Assembly (NCBI RefSeq): GCF_900094545.1
Contig: NZ_FMAH01000001.1
Coordinates: 310,001-374,000 of the forward strand
Length of the DNA: 64,000 nucleotides
Reading direction: 5' to 3'
Origin: Martinezella miluonensis
Lineage (GTDB): Bacteria > Pseudomonadota > Alphaproteobacteria > Rhizobiales > Rhizobiaceae
The position numbers were made by a program, and so were the translations under genes. Below, piece by piece: positions 49,123 to 57,713 of this stretch; positions within the stretch are counted from its first letter, which is position 1, and each line of letters begins with the position of its first letter. Below the pieces are notes generated by a model that was given only the letters and a program-made list of their open reading frames with translations, was not told where the DNA came from and did not search any database.

Positions 49123-50226
49123 ATGGCACATGATATCGCCTCGGAAATCAGCCCTAAGCCCGGCGACCGGGTCGAAGGGCTATCGACGCCTCGCCCTATC
49201 ATTGACGAAGACCGGCTGGCTGGGAACATCGCCCGCGTGCAATCCTATATGGATGCACACGGCCTGAACTTTCGGCCGCACATCAAGACGCACAAGATTC
49301 CGGCGCTCGCGCGCGCCCAGGTCGCCGCCGGCGCCAAGGGGATCAACTGCCAGAAGATCACCGAGGCCGAAGCCTTCGCCGACGCGGGCTTCGAAGATAT
49401 CCTGATCACCTTCAACATCCTCGGTGCTGAAAAGCTTGTTCGCCTCTCGGCCTTGAACGATCGCATTTCCGGCTTGAAGGTTGTGGCCGACAGCACCGTC
49501 ACCGTCGATGGGCTTTCCGCCTGGTTTGCCGAACGCAAGCCGCTCACCGTGCTGGTGGAGTGCGACACCGGCGGTGCCCGATGCGGCGTGCAGACGCCGG
49601 AACAGGCAGCCGCGCTCGGCAAGCATATTGCCGGCAAGCCAGGCCTCGTCTTCGGCGGCTTGATGAGCTATCCGAAGCCAAACAATGCTGCGGCGACACA
49701 GGCCTTTCTAGCCGAATCCGTCGCACTGCTGAAAAACCAGGGCATCGAGTGCCCGATCGTCAGCAACGGCGGCACACCGAGCCTGTTCGAAGCCCATCTG
49801 GTCACGGCCGCCACCGAACACCGTGCCGGAACTTATATCTATAATGACCGCTCCATGGTGCGGGCCGGCCATTGCCGCGAGGAGGATTGCGCGATGCATA
49901 TCCTCGCCACCGTCGTCTCGCGACCGACCGAAGATCGCGCCGTCATCGATGCCGGTTCGAAGGCGTTGACCTCCGATCTCCTCGGCTTTGCGGATTTCGG
50001 CCAGGTGGTGGAGTACCCGGAAGCCGTCATCAAGGGCCTCTCGGAAGAGCATGGCGTAATTGATCTGTCGAACTGCACGGGCGCACGCCCGCAGATCGGA
50101 GACAAGATCCGCATCATTCCCAATCACACCTGCGTGGTTTCCAATCTGTTCGATCAGATGGTGTTCCACCGCGACGGCGTGGTGACGCGCGTCGAGGACG
50201 TGGCGGCTCGCGGCCTGGTCTGGTAG
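49123..50226 (+). CDS. D-threonine aldolase / D-serine dehydratase-like PLP enzyme
   Basis: The 367-residue fold-type III enzyme (alanine-racemase-like) has the PLP lysine Lys55 in RPHIKTHK, the barrel motifs VECDTGGARCGV and SNGGTPS, and the C-terminal His-Cys metal site IPNHTCVVSN. This family makes glycine and aldehyde from D-3-hydroxyamino acids or deaminates D-serine. It starts one base after the MlrC-like stop. Together these suggest breakdown of a D-amino-acid-bearing compound. Confidence 0.9.
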   Translation: MAHDIASEISPKPGDRVEGLSTPRPIIDEDRLAGNIARVQSYMDAHGLNFRPHIKTHKIPALARAQVAAGAKGINCQKITEAEAFADAGFEDILITFNILGAEKLVRLSALNDRISGLKVVADSTVTVDGLSAWFAERKPLTVLVECDTGGARCGVQTPEQAAALGKHIAGKPGLVFGGLMSYPKPNNAAATQAFLAESVALLKNQGIECPIVSNGGTPSLFEAHLVTAATEHRAGTYIYNDRSMVRAGHCREEDCAMHILATVVSRPTEDRAVIDAGSKALTSDLLGFADFGQVVEYPEAVIKGLSEEHGVIDLSNCTGARPQIGDKIRIIPNHTCVVSNLFDQMVFHRDGVVTRVEDVAARGLVW

Positions 50227-50248
50227 GCGCAGACACTTTCCTTAAACA

Positions 50249-50285
50249 GAAAACGGCTGCCTGCGGGCCGCCGTTTTCTTTTGTC
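50249..50285 (+). terminator. Rho-independent terminator of the MlrC/aldolase operon
   Basis: GAAAACGGC pairs with GCCGTTTTC around a 12-base loop, followed by TTTTGTCTT. It lies 22 bases after the stop codon. Confidence 0.8.
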
Positions 50286-50403
50286 TTATAGTTCCTGCCT
50301 AGATTGCGCGGTCCGCGCGGTCTTGCATCGGCAGACGACCGCCTCCGTTAGAGCGGCTCAGCGTTTCATGGAATCGCTGACCCACTCTAACCGTCTGTTT
50401 GAC

Positions 50404-50447
50404 GCAATTCCGGACGGAAAACCGCTGTGCACTTTTCCTGGAATTGC
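50404..50447. repeat. 44-bp intergenic palindrome, family A, copy 5
   Basis: Runs GCAATTCCGGACGG to CCTGGAATTGC, and lies six bases from the family B element, so the two repeat types form a mosaic here, between the convergent aldolase and ABC-ATPase genes. Confidence 0.85.
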
Positions 50448-50453
50448 TTTAAC

Positions 50454-50555
50454 GCATGTCGCGCAAAAGTGTGCAGCGGTTTTGCGACAACGACATGCGC
50501 AAAATCAAAGGCCTAAAGCGCAAGAAGCGAATCTGAAAGACCGCGATGCGCTTTA
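50454..50555. repeat. ~100-bp mosaic palindromic element, family B, copy 2 (inverted)
   Basis: It is the reverse complement of the 20729-20829 element: GCATGTCG...CGACATGC dyad followed by AAAGCGC...GCGCTTTA. Its last three bases (TTA) are the complement of the ABC-ATPase stop codon, so the repeat touches that coding end. Confidence 0.85.
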
Positions 50556-51686
50556 GGAGGCGGTAGAGCTCAAGAGCTCCATGTCGATCTCGGTGAGTTC
50601 GACGCGGCGCTCGAAAGCCTGGCCGTTCTCATCGAAGAGGTGGCAATCGGCAATGCGGATGCCGGTCTTCAGCGGCGCCTCCAGGCGGATAGCAGCGCTG
50701 CCGGGCAGCGTGGCGCAGAAGTTCTCATCGATGCCCTCGGCGGATGCATAGGCAACCGTCTGTGCCCCCAGATGCTCGACTACGGTCGGCACAATGGTCA
50801 ATGTCAGATCGCCCTCACCGAGCTGGACATGCTCCGGCCGGATGCCCAGCGTCAGCGTCTTGCCGACCGCCCCCTGGCGTGGTGCCACAGGCAGCACCAC
50901 CTTCTGGCCCTTGTAGTCTATCTCGACGCCGGCATCGCTGACATTCGTGCACGTCACAGGCAGGAAGTTCATCTTCGGATTACCGATAAACTGTGCGACG
51001 AACGTATTCGCAGGCTTATGATAAAGCTCCAGCGGCGCGCCGACCTGCGATATCTCGCCGGCATTGAGAACGACGATCCGGTCGGCCATGGTCATGGCTT
51101 CGACCTGATCATGGGTCACATAGATCATGGTCGCCTGCAGCTGATGATGCAGCTTCGCCAGCTCAATGCGCATATCGGCGCGCAGAGCGGCATCGAGGTT
51201 CGACAACGGCTCGTCGAAAAGAAAGATCTTCGGTTCGCGGACGATGGCGCGGCCGATGGCGACGCGCTGGCGCTGGCCACCCGACAACATGCCCGGCTTC
51301 TGCTGCAAGCGCTGCTCGAGATGCAGAATGCGGGCAGCATGCTCGACTTTGGCCTTGAGCTTGTCTTCCGGCATCTTCTCGACCCGCAACGGGAAGGCAA
51401 TGTTCTCGAACACCGACATATGCGGATAGAGAGCATAGGACTGGAAGACCATGGCGATGCCGCGCTTGACCGGCGGCAAATCGTTGACGCGGTTGCCATC
51501 GATCATGATGTCGCCGCTGGTCACCTCGTCGAGGCCGGCGATCATACGCAGCAGGGTCGACTTGCCGCAGCCGGACGGACCGACAAAGACGATGAATTCA
51601 CCGTCCGTAACGTCAAGCTCGACGCCCTTGATGACCTCGAAATGACCATAGAATTTCTTGACCTGATTAAGGTGCAGCTTTCCCAA
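50553..51686 (-). CDS. Sugar ABC transporter ATP-binding protein, UgpC/MsmK-like
   Basis: The 377-residue ATPase has Walker [10 protein letters not shown] (36-44), the signature [10 protein letters not shown], Walker B IFLFDEP and the C-terminal TOBE/MalK-type regulatory domain (about 235-377, with GIRPEHV). The TTG at 51686, with GGAG eight bases upstream, gives the classic start [13 protein letters not shown]; the upstream extension of the frame has no similarity. Last gene of the importer operon. Confidence 0.92.
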   Translation of the reverse strand: MGKLHLNQVKKFYGHFEVIKGVELDVTDGEFIVFVGPSGCGKSTLLRMIAGLDEVTSGDIMIDGNRVNDLPPVKRGIAMVFQSYALYPHMSVFENIAFPLRVEKMPEDKLKAKVEHAARILHLEQRLQQKPGMLSGGQRQRVAIGRAIVREPKIFLFDEPLSNLDAALRADMRIELAKLHHQLQATMIYVTHDQVEAMTMADRIVVLNAGEISQVGAPLELYHKPANTFVAQFIGNPKMNFLPVTCTNVSDAGVEIDYKGQKVVLPVAPRQGAVGKTLTLGIRPEHVQLGEGDLTLTIVPTVVEHLGAQTVAYASAEGIDENFCATLPGSAAIRLEAPLKTGIRIADCHLFDENGQAFERRVELTEIDMELLSSTAS

Positions 51687-51770
51687 ACTCTGTCTCCGCG
51701 CGGCGCCGCTACTAGGCGGGCAGGGCTCCAAAGGCCGCGCGCGATGCGCGCGGCCCGGTTACTTGCAGGC

Positions 51771-53000
51771 TTACTTGTACTGCTCGAGATCCGCAGCTGC
51801 CTTCTTCAGGGCATCCGCAGGCTGGGCCTTGCTCGTTACGACCGACTGGACCATCTCGATCATGACGTTCTGGAAGCCCTTGTAATCCTTGAACAGCGGC
51901 TCGGGACCACCGTAGCTGATACCGTCGATGAACGGCTTCCAGAAGGGATCCTTCTTCTGGAACTCGTCGACCTGCGGAGACGGACGCAGAGGCGTGAGGC
52001 CAGCGCCGCCCTGCAGTTCGTATTCGCCCTGCGGACCAGGAGAGGTGATGAACTTCGCGAATTCGATCGCCTTGTCCTCGACGCCGCTGCCCTTGAAGAC
52101 GGCAAGGCTATCGGTGATGAGCAGCGTGCCCTGACCCTTGGCCGACGGGCCGAGCGGCAGCGGAGCGACGCCCCAGTTGATCTTCGTTTCCTTCAGGCGA
52201 TAGGCAGCACCCGAACCAGCCTGGATCATGCCGACCTTGCCATCCAGGAAGATGGCGCGCATTTCGTTCTGCTCGTAAGCCGTCGGTCCTTCGACGGAGT
52301 AAGGCGTGATGTCCTTGTAGGCCTGAAGCGCGGCCAGCACTTCAGGGCTGTTGAGGACGACCTTGTTGCCGTCGATCACCTTGCCGTTGTTGCTGTAAAT
52401 CCAGTGCAGGAACTGGTGCATGGTGTTGTCGAAGGTCTTGGCCGACAGGCCGTAGCCGGGAACGCCGGTCTTTTCCTTGATTGCCTTGGCGTCGGCAATT
52501 TCCTCAGCCCAGGTGGTCGGCGGCTTTTCCGGATCGAGGCCCGCCTTCTTGAAGAGGTCCTTGTTCCAGTAGAGCGCCTTGGTCGAGAACGCGATCGGCA
52601 CGCCCCACTGCTGACCGTCATAGGTGACGGTATCGACGATGTTCGGATAGTAGGTCTTCTTTTCCGCATCCGTCATCGGGACCGGAACGATGAGATCGTT
52701 CTCGGCGAACTGCTTGAGCGTGCGCGAGCCGACATAGGCCATGGAGACCGGCGTGCCGGCTGCAGCGAGCGTCGTTGCCTTGTCCTGGCACTGCTCCCAG
52801 CCAACGACTTCAGGCTTGACTGCCCAACCCGGATTCTTGTCTTCCCATTGCTTGATATATTTCACATGGATCGGGTCGATGCTGTCGCCGCAATAGATCC
52901 AGCTGATCTCCTTGTCGGCGGCATGGGCCGTCACGGCGCCAAGCGCTGTGGAGCCGAGCAAGGCCAGCGCAAGCAGCCCCGTTTTGAAATGGAATGTCAC
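51771..53000 (-). CDS. Sugar ABC transporter substrate-binding protein
   Basis: The 409-residue periplasmic protein has a signal peptide (about 1-27, ...VTAHAADKE) and the family 1 extracellular solute-binding fold, with FSTKALYWNKDLFKKAGLDP and later a FAKFITSP segment. It starts with GTG at 53000 after GGGAG. The ligand is probably an oligosaccharide or amino sugar given the neighbours. Confidence 0.93.
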   Translation of the reverse strand: MTFHFKTGLLALALLGSTALGAVTAHAADKEISWIYCGDSIDPIHVKYIKQWEDKNPGWAVKPEVVGWEQCQDKATTLAAAGTPVSMAYVGSRTLKQFAENDLIVPVPMTDAEKKTYYPNIVDTVTYDGQQWGVPIAFSTKALYWNKDLFKKAGLDPEKPPTTWAEEIADAKAIKEKTGVPGYGLSAKTFDNTMHQFLHWIYSNNGKVIDGNKVVLNSPEVLAALQAYKDITPYSVEGPTAYEQNEMRAIFLDGKVGMIQAGSGAAYRLKETKINWGVAPLPLGPSAKGQGTLLITDSLAVFKGSGVEDKAIEFAKFITSPGPQGEYELQGGAGLTPLRPSPQVDEFQKKDPFWKPFIDGISYGGPEPLFKDYKGFQNVMIEMVQSVVTSKAQPADALKKAAADLEQYK

Positions 53001-53034
53001 GTTTAAGCTCCCGTTCTCTGGTGGTTGATTGATT

Positions 53035-53892
53035 TTATTGCTTCACCGCGCCAGCGGTCAGACCGCTGACGAGATACCGTTGTAGGAAGAAGATCACGAC
53101 CAGCGCCGGCGCGATACCGACGAAGCTTGCGGCCATGAGTTCGTTCCAGACGACCTCCTGCCGGCCGAAATAGGCAAAGAGGCCCACCGGCAGCGGCATG
53201 TATTCGGTCTTCGAATTGAAGGTGAGCGCATAGATGAACTGTTGTGCGTAGGAACCGATGAAAGTGGTGATGGCGACGACGGTGATGCCTGGCATGGCGA
53301 TCGGCAGGATGACGCGACGCAGCGTATAGAAATGGCTGGCACCATCAACAAAGGCCGCCTCGTCGAGCTCTTTCGGAATGCGCATCATATAGGTGCGCAG
53401 CAACCAGATCCCGGAGGGAATGAGGAAAGCGACACCCGGTATGATCATGGCAAAATAGGTGTTCAGCACGCCGAAGGAGCGCATGAGCCGGAACAGCGGA
53501 ATCAACAGCACGGCGCCAGAAAACATGTTGACCGCCAGGAAGGCACCGAGCAGCAGGCCGGAGCCTCTGAACTCGAAACGTGCGAAGGCATAGGCCGCCG
53601 GCACCACGAGGATCAGCACGATAATAGTGCTCACGCCGGAAATCAGGAACGAGTTGAAGATATACCAGCCGAAGCCGGGCACGCTGGTCCACATCGTCCG
53701 ATAGGCCGCGAACGAGCCGTTCTCGGGAATGAAGCGGTAAGGCGACGAGAAAAGCTGGCTGAGCGGCTTCAGCGAGACCAGGAACCCCTCGACGAAGGGC
53801 GCCAGCACGAAAGTCAGGAACAGCAGGATTCCGGCATAAATGCCGATGAGCTCGTACCACTTGTAGCGATTGATCATCGAAGGCTGGCTCAT
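53035..53892 (-). CDS. Sugar ABC transporter permease, MalG-like
   Basis: The 285-residue protein has six membrane helices and the EAA loop (KELDEAAFVDGASHFYTLRR) that docks the ATPase. It belongs to the carbohydrate uptake type 1 family. Its start overlaps the stop of the other permease by four bases. Confidence 0.95.
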   Translation of the reverse strand: MSQPSMINRYKWYELIGIYAGILLFLTFVLAPFVEGFLVSLKPLSQLFSSPYRFIPENGSFAAYRTMWTSVPGFGWYIFNSFLISGVSTIIVLILVVPAAYAFARFEFRGSGLLLGAFLAVNMFSGAVLLIPLFRLMRSFGVLNTYFAMIIPGVAFLIPSGIWLLRTYMMRIPKELDEAAFVDGASHFYTLRRVILPIAMPGITVVAITTFIGSYAQQFIYALTFNSKTEYMPLPVGLFAYFGRQEVVWNELMAASFVGIAPALVVIFFLQRYLVSGLTAGAVKQ

Positions 53893-54776
53893 CGCTGCTT
53901 GGCTCCCGTGGAAAAGCGGCTGGTCAGGCGGAAATAGGCAAGGCAGAAGATCGACAGGAAGATGCAGATCAACACTGCGCGGGCGGCACCCTCACCATAT
54001 TTGTAGGAGCCGATCGCGGTGCGATAGGTGTCAATGATCATCGTCGTCGTTTCGCCGTTCGGGCCGCCGCGGGTCAAAATCCAGATGATGTCGAAGGAGT
54101 TGAAGGTGGCGATCAGCGACAGCATCGACATGGTGACCAGCGAGGGCACCAGCAGCGGCAGGGTGATGCGGCGGAAGCGATAGAAGCGACCGGCGCCATC
54201 CGTCCAGGCGGCCTCATAGAGATCATGCGGGATCGCCTGCATAGCCGCCAGCATATAAAGAGTGACCATCGGCACGCCGATCCAGACGTCGGTGACGATC
54301 GTCGCCCAGAAGGCCGAGCTACCGTAAGCAAGGAACGCCACCGGGCTGCCGACGATGCCGAAACGCTGCAGCAGGCCTGAAATCATGCCGAACTGGCCAT
54401 TATACATCCAGCCCCACATGAAGATGCCGATCGCCATCGGCACAACCCAGGGAGGCATGGTCAGCACCCGGAAAAGCGACCGACCCGGAACTGCCGAATT
54501 CAAAAGCGCCGCCCCCAACGTGCCGATGATCATCTTGATCGACACGGAGAAGAACGTCCAGATGAAGGTGCGGACGATGACGCCCGCGAAAGTGTCGTTG
54601 AAAATCTTCGCATAATTCTCAAAGCCGACCCAATTCGTCACCTTCTTCAACGACGCGTCGGTGAAGGACAGGACAACAGTGTCGACTAGCGGATAGGCGA
54701 CGATGACGATGACATAAAGAAGGGCTGGAAAGAGAAGGATCCAAGCGAAGATGACTGTGCTGCGTTGAACACCCAT
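53889..54776 (-). CDS. Sugar ABC transporter permease, MalF-like
   Basis: The 295-residue protein has six membrane helices and the EAA loop (HDLYEAAWTDGAGRFYRFRR). It pairs with the MalG-like permease to form the channel. It begins 13 bases after the Gfo/Idh stop, in the same operon. Confidence 0.95.
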   Translation of the reverse strand: MGVQRSTVIFAWILLFPALLYVIVIVAYPLVDTVVLSFTDASLKKVTNWVGFENYAKIFNDTFAGVIVRTFIWTFFSVSIKMIIGTLGAALLNSAVPGRSLFRVLTMPPWVVPMAIGIFMWGWMYNGQFGMISGLLQRFGIVGSPVAFLAYGSSAFWATIVTDVWIGVPMVTLYMLAAMQAIPHDLYEAAWTDGAGRFYRFRRITLPLLVPSLVTMSMLSLIATFNSFDIIWILTRGGPNGETTTMIIDTYRTAIGSYKYGEGAARAVLICIFLSIFCLAYFRLTSRFSTGAKQR

Positions 54777-54789
54777 CTTGCGCCCCTCC

Positions 54790-55950
54790 CTAGGCTACTT
54801 TTGAATAGAGCGCTTCGTCGAACTCGTCCCAGATCGGTCGGAGATCGACGACAGTCCTCTTCATGCGCGCCTCGTCCATCGAGAGCGCCAGAATGCCCGC
54901 CTCAAGCGCATTCTGGGTCGACACCGGCAGGTGCAGGCCCGTCTTGACGTGCGCGATGATATCGGCAGCCATCTGTTCATCGGCTCCGTAGTGCTGCGAA
55001 AGCGTCGTGCGCGTCGCATAGGTCTTTTCGATCACCTTTTTGCCGGTCAGCATCTCGTGAACATTGAAATAACCGCGGATGAAGTCGCCTTCTGCCATAC
55101 CACGCGAGCCCATGATGGCAAAGCGGCGGAACTGGTCCGGCACGTTCAGATTGGTGTGGAAATTCATGCCGACGCCGTTGGCGTATTCGACGATCGCGAC
55201 CTGATAGTCGATGATGTCGCCATCGCTGTCGAAGACCTTGTCCGATCCCATCCAGCCGCTCGGCTTGCGGTGGAAAAGCTCGAGGTCGTTGATGCCTTCC
55301 CGTGCCGGATCGTTTTCCGGAATGAAGCTTTTGCGGCCGCCGAAGCTTGCAACCCGCTCCGGCCGCGCGCCGACGACGCCGTTGTAGAGGTCGAGATCGT
55401 GGCAGCACTTCTCCAGCATGAAGCTGCCGGAATAATGCTGGTAGCGGCGCCAGTCGCGCATGAAGAAGGCGCCATGATAGGGCTCGATATGTTCGGACGC
55501 TTCGATGGAAACGACATGGCCGAGCTTTCCTTCGGCCTGGGCGACCAGCAGATCGCGGTACATGGGCGAGTAGCGCAGGACGAGACCGACCATCAGCCGT
55601 TCATGGCCGAACTTGGCCATCAGCCGAGCAAGCTCGATGCTATCCTGGATGGTCGTAACGATCGGCTTTTCGCAGAAAATCTTGAGGCCGGCTTCGAGGC
55701 CGATGCGGATATGCTCGAGATGCAGATGGTTCGGCGAACCGATCATCAACAAATCCATCTTTTCATTCGCAATCAGCTCTTGTGGAGTGGCATAGGCCTT
55801 TCCGGCGGAAATGCCCTGCTCGATCAAACCAGGCAGGCCAGCGGGTTCCGGATCGACATAACCGGCAATCTCGAAGCTCTCATCGATCGCCTTGAACACA
55901 TAGCCCAGATAACCCAGGCGGAATCCCAGCCCAATGATTCCAACTCGCAT
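54790..55950 (-). CDS. Gfo/Idh/MocA-family oxidoreductase, first gene of the importer operon
   Basis: The 386-residue dehydrogenase has the Rossmann start MRVGIIGLGFRLGYLG and the EKP motif (FCEKPIVTT). The C-terminal alpha/beta domain begins near residue 125. Being the promoter-proximal gene of a sugar importer operon, it likely oxidises the imported sugar or a product. Two AT-rich dyads lie upstream. Confidence 0.93.
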   Translation of the reverse strand: MRVGIIGLGFRLGYLGYVFKAIDESFEIAGYVDPEPAGLPGLIEQGISAGKAYATPQELIANEKMDLLMIGSPNHLHLEHIRIGLEAGLKIFCEKPIVTTIQDSIELARLMAKFGHERLMVGLVLRYSPMYRDLLVAQAEGKLGHVVSIEASEHIEPYHGAFFMRDWRRYQHYSGSFMLEKCCHDLDLYNGVVGARPERVASFGGRKSFIPENDPAREGINDLELFHRKPSGWMGSDKVFDSDGDIIDYQVAIVEYANGVGMNFHTNLNVPDQFRRFAIMGSRGMAEGDFIRGYFNVHEMLTGKKVIEKTYATRTTLSQHYGADEQMAADIIAHVKTGLHLPVSTQNALEAGILALSMDEARMKRTVVDLRPIWDEFDEALYSKVA

Positions 55951-55964
55951 GCTTTTGAGTTCCC

Positions 55965-55987
55965 ATTACGTAATTTATTTTCGTAAT
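55965..55987. promoter_or_regulatory. AT-rich inverted repeat upstream of the importer operon
   Basis: ATTACG(T)AATTTATTTTCGTAAT has ATTACG/CGTAAT arms, 15 bases upstream of the Gfo/Idh start. Its core AATTTATTTTC is shared exactly with the dyad at 56042. A candidate operator of the RpiR-family regulator. Confidence 0.45.
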
Positions 55988-56041
55988 CTTGGGGCAATTT
56001 TTCGCATTCGTCAACGACGTTCGCGCATTTACACGGAAACA

Positions 56042-56056
56042 TGAAATTTATTTTCA
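56042..56056. promoter_or_regulatory. Second AT-rich dyad upstream of the importer operon
   Basis: TGAAATTTATTTTCA has TGAAA/TTTCA arms and contains the same 11-base core as the dyad at 55965. Between the two lies the only space for the operon's promoter, since a terminator for the upstream gene is at 56066-56100. GAAA...TTTC dyads are common for RpiR-family sites. Confidence 0.45.
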
Positions 56057-56065
56057 GATCACAGT

Positions 56066-56100
56066 CTAAAAAAGCGCAGCCTTCAAGCATGAAGCTGCGC
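56066..56100 (-). terminator. Rho-independent terminator of the 110-residue secreted protein gene
   Basis: On the minus strand GCGCAGCTTCA and TGAAGGCTGCGC pair (with one bulge) and are followed by TTTTTTAGAC. It is about 50 bases after that gene's stop. Confidence 0.85.
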
Positions 56101-56149
56101 CTGGTTTGACTGCATTGCCGCTTATTTCAGCAGGTCCGTCCGCGCCGTC

Positions 56150-56482
56150 TTATCGGTCTTGGCTGTTATACTGCCAATATTGATAGTTCGGCTTCCTGGT
56201 GCTGGTGGAAATGACGCCGTTTTGCTCACAGACATAGCCCAGGCGCGGCAGGCCGCGATAGTAAAAACCTCTATAGAACTCATCCGAATGCACTGTCGTC
56301 GTGCGGCATTCGAATTGCTCATCGGCCGCCATTTTGGGCGCTGTCACCCCTGGCAGATTCCTGTAGGGATAGACGGGAGCGACATACGGCTTGGGGAGAA
56401 GCGGATTGTCTGCCAGTGCCGCTACCGGCATGGCTCCAGCAAGGAACAGAGCAGCAATGGCAATCTTCGATTTGTTCCACAT
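56150..56482 (-). CDS. Small secreted protein, unknown function
   Basis: The 110-residue product has a signal peptide (about 1-24, ending VAALADNP) and a short mature part with two Cys (FECRTTT and GYVCEQNG) that may form a disulfide. It is tyrosine- and proline-rich. I do not recognise a family. A terminator follows it. Confidence 0.75.
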   Translation of the reverse strand: MWNKSKIAIAALFLAGAMPVAALADNPLLPKPYVAPVYPYRNLPGVTAPKMAADEQFECRTTTVHSDEFYRGFYYRGLPRLGYVCEQNGVISTSTRKPNYQYWQYNSQDR

Positions 56483-56816
56483 GAATTGCTAGGCTCCTTT
56501 ACCCATGCAAGCGCAACAACCGCACGCCGCATGTTTCCAATATAGTAAGGCCAGCGCCACGCGCCAACCGCCAACCGAACACCCTTTCAATGACGCCGGC
56601 AGGCGCAGGCTCCTGGGGCGGGACGGCGGTATTCACGCTTCGTTACACCAAACGAAATGCTTTTATCCCCAAATGCAACGCAGGCGAGCAATCGGAATTT
56701 GCGACAATTCGTAAGCATGTTATATAGTAGCAAAACCGCCATTCCAGTAACTGTCGACACGATTTCTGTTTGCAGGAGTAAAAGTCATTCTCGAACAGAT
56801 TGATCGCCCCCCTCAC
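56483..56816. other. Intergenic region with probable promoter of the GT25 gene
   Basis: This 334-bp stretch separates divergent genes. On the plus strand TTGCGA (56699-56704) and TATATA (56721-56726), 16 bases apart, form a plausible promoter for the GT25 gene. A strong AGGAG at 56774-56778 is 38 bases before the first ATG. No further gene is seen. Confidence 0.4.
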
Positions 56817-57596
56817 ATGATCAACCCCATGCTTGCTGACGACAGCGCCCAGCAGGTGCGCATCTATATCATCAACCTCGATCGCTCCCGCGATCGGTGG
56901 GAGCGTTTGAGCAGCCAGGCGGCGGAATACGATCTGAACGTCACGCGGGTTCCGGGAATCGACGGTCGGGCAATTGAGGAGAAGGATCGCGTCGATTTTC
57001 AGCCCGGCTCGTTCATCTACTATAATGGCCGCCAGCTTCTGCCGGGCGAGTATGGCTGTTATCGCAGCCATCTGCTCGCTCTTGAGCAATTCGTCGCCAC
57101 CGGCGACAAGATGGCCATCATCATGGAAGACGACGTCGATCTCAACGAGAGGCTGATCCCGCGCGCTATCGCTGCAATGGAGAGTGTCAGCGGCGCACGC
57201 CTCGTCAAGCTCGTCAATCATCGCCTGGTGGGCTTCAAACCGGTAGGCGAGACCACCGAAAAGGATGTCGTCGGCCGCTGCATGCACGGTCCGCAGGGCT
57301 CGGCCGCCTGCTATATCGTCAACCGCAAAGCCGCCATGAACCTGCTGGTGACGCTGAAGCCCCTGCTGCTTCCCTACGACGTCGCCCTCGAGCGCGGCTG
57401 GTCCACCGGTGTCGAGACGTTTACGACCCAGGAAAATCTCGTGGAATTCAGCCCGCATCGCGCCGATACAACAATCGGCAAGCGCGTGCACTATCGCGCC
57501 GTAAAGCGGCATTTCCTGCTACGGGTGACGGCGCACTGGTTCCGCACCTGCGACCAGCTGCGCCGCTGGCGTTACGCCATCGGCGTCAAGCGGTAA
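56817..57596 (+). CDS. Glycosyltransferase family 25 protein
   Basis: The 259-residue protein has the GT25 pattern: IYIINLDRSRDRWERL, RVPGIDGR, GEYGCYRSHLLAL and the acidic IIMEDDVDL, then GSAACYIVNRKAAMNLL. GT25 enzymes add galactose or other sugars to lipopolysaccharide or capsule. The ATG at 56817 lacks a ribosome-binding site. The nearest strong one (AGGAG, 56774-56778) is eight bases before an in-frame ATT at 56787, which would add ten residues. The true start is therefore open. Confidence 0.9.
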   Translation: MINPMLADDSAQQVRIYIINLDRSRDRWERLSSQAAEYDLNVTRVPGIDGRAIEEKDRVDFQPGSFIYYNGRQLLPGEYGCYRSHLLALEQFVATGDKMAIIMEDDVDLNERLIPRAIAAMESVSGARLVKLVNHRLVGFKPVGETTEKDVVGRCMHGPQGSAACYIVNRKAAMNLLVTLKPLLLPYDVALERGWSTGVETFTTQENLVEFSPHRADTTIGKRVHYRAVKRHFLLRVTAHWFRTCDQLRRWRYAIGVKR

Positions 57597-57644
57597 ACGA
57601 ACTCACCTGATGCGGAGATCAGGCGATCGGCGCCGCACAGAAGC

Positions 57645-57708
57645 GTTCGACCGTTCCGTTTCGCCATCTGCCATCGGTCTGGATGAAAACCGCAACATGC
57701 GGTCGAAC
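57645..57708. repeat. Nine-base inverted repeat between convergent genes
   Basis: GTTCGACCG (57645-57653) and CGGTCGAAC (57700-57708) are perfect inverted arms 46 bases apart, between the GT25 and dehydratase stops. It could form a weak transcript end; no T run follows. Confidence 0.35.
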
Positions 57709-57713
57709 ATGCT

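Noticed and set aside
50281..50556. 91-codon open frame on the plus strand
   Set aside because: It lies across the two palindromic repeats and has no ribosome-binding site.
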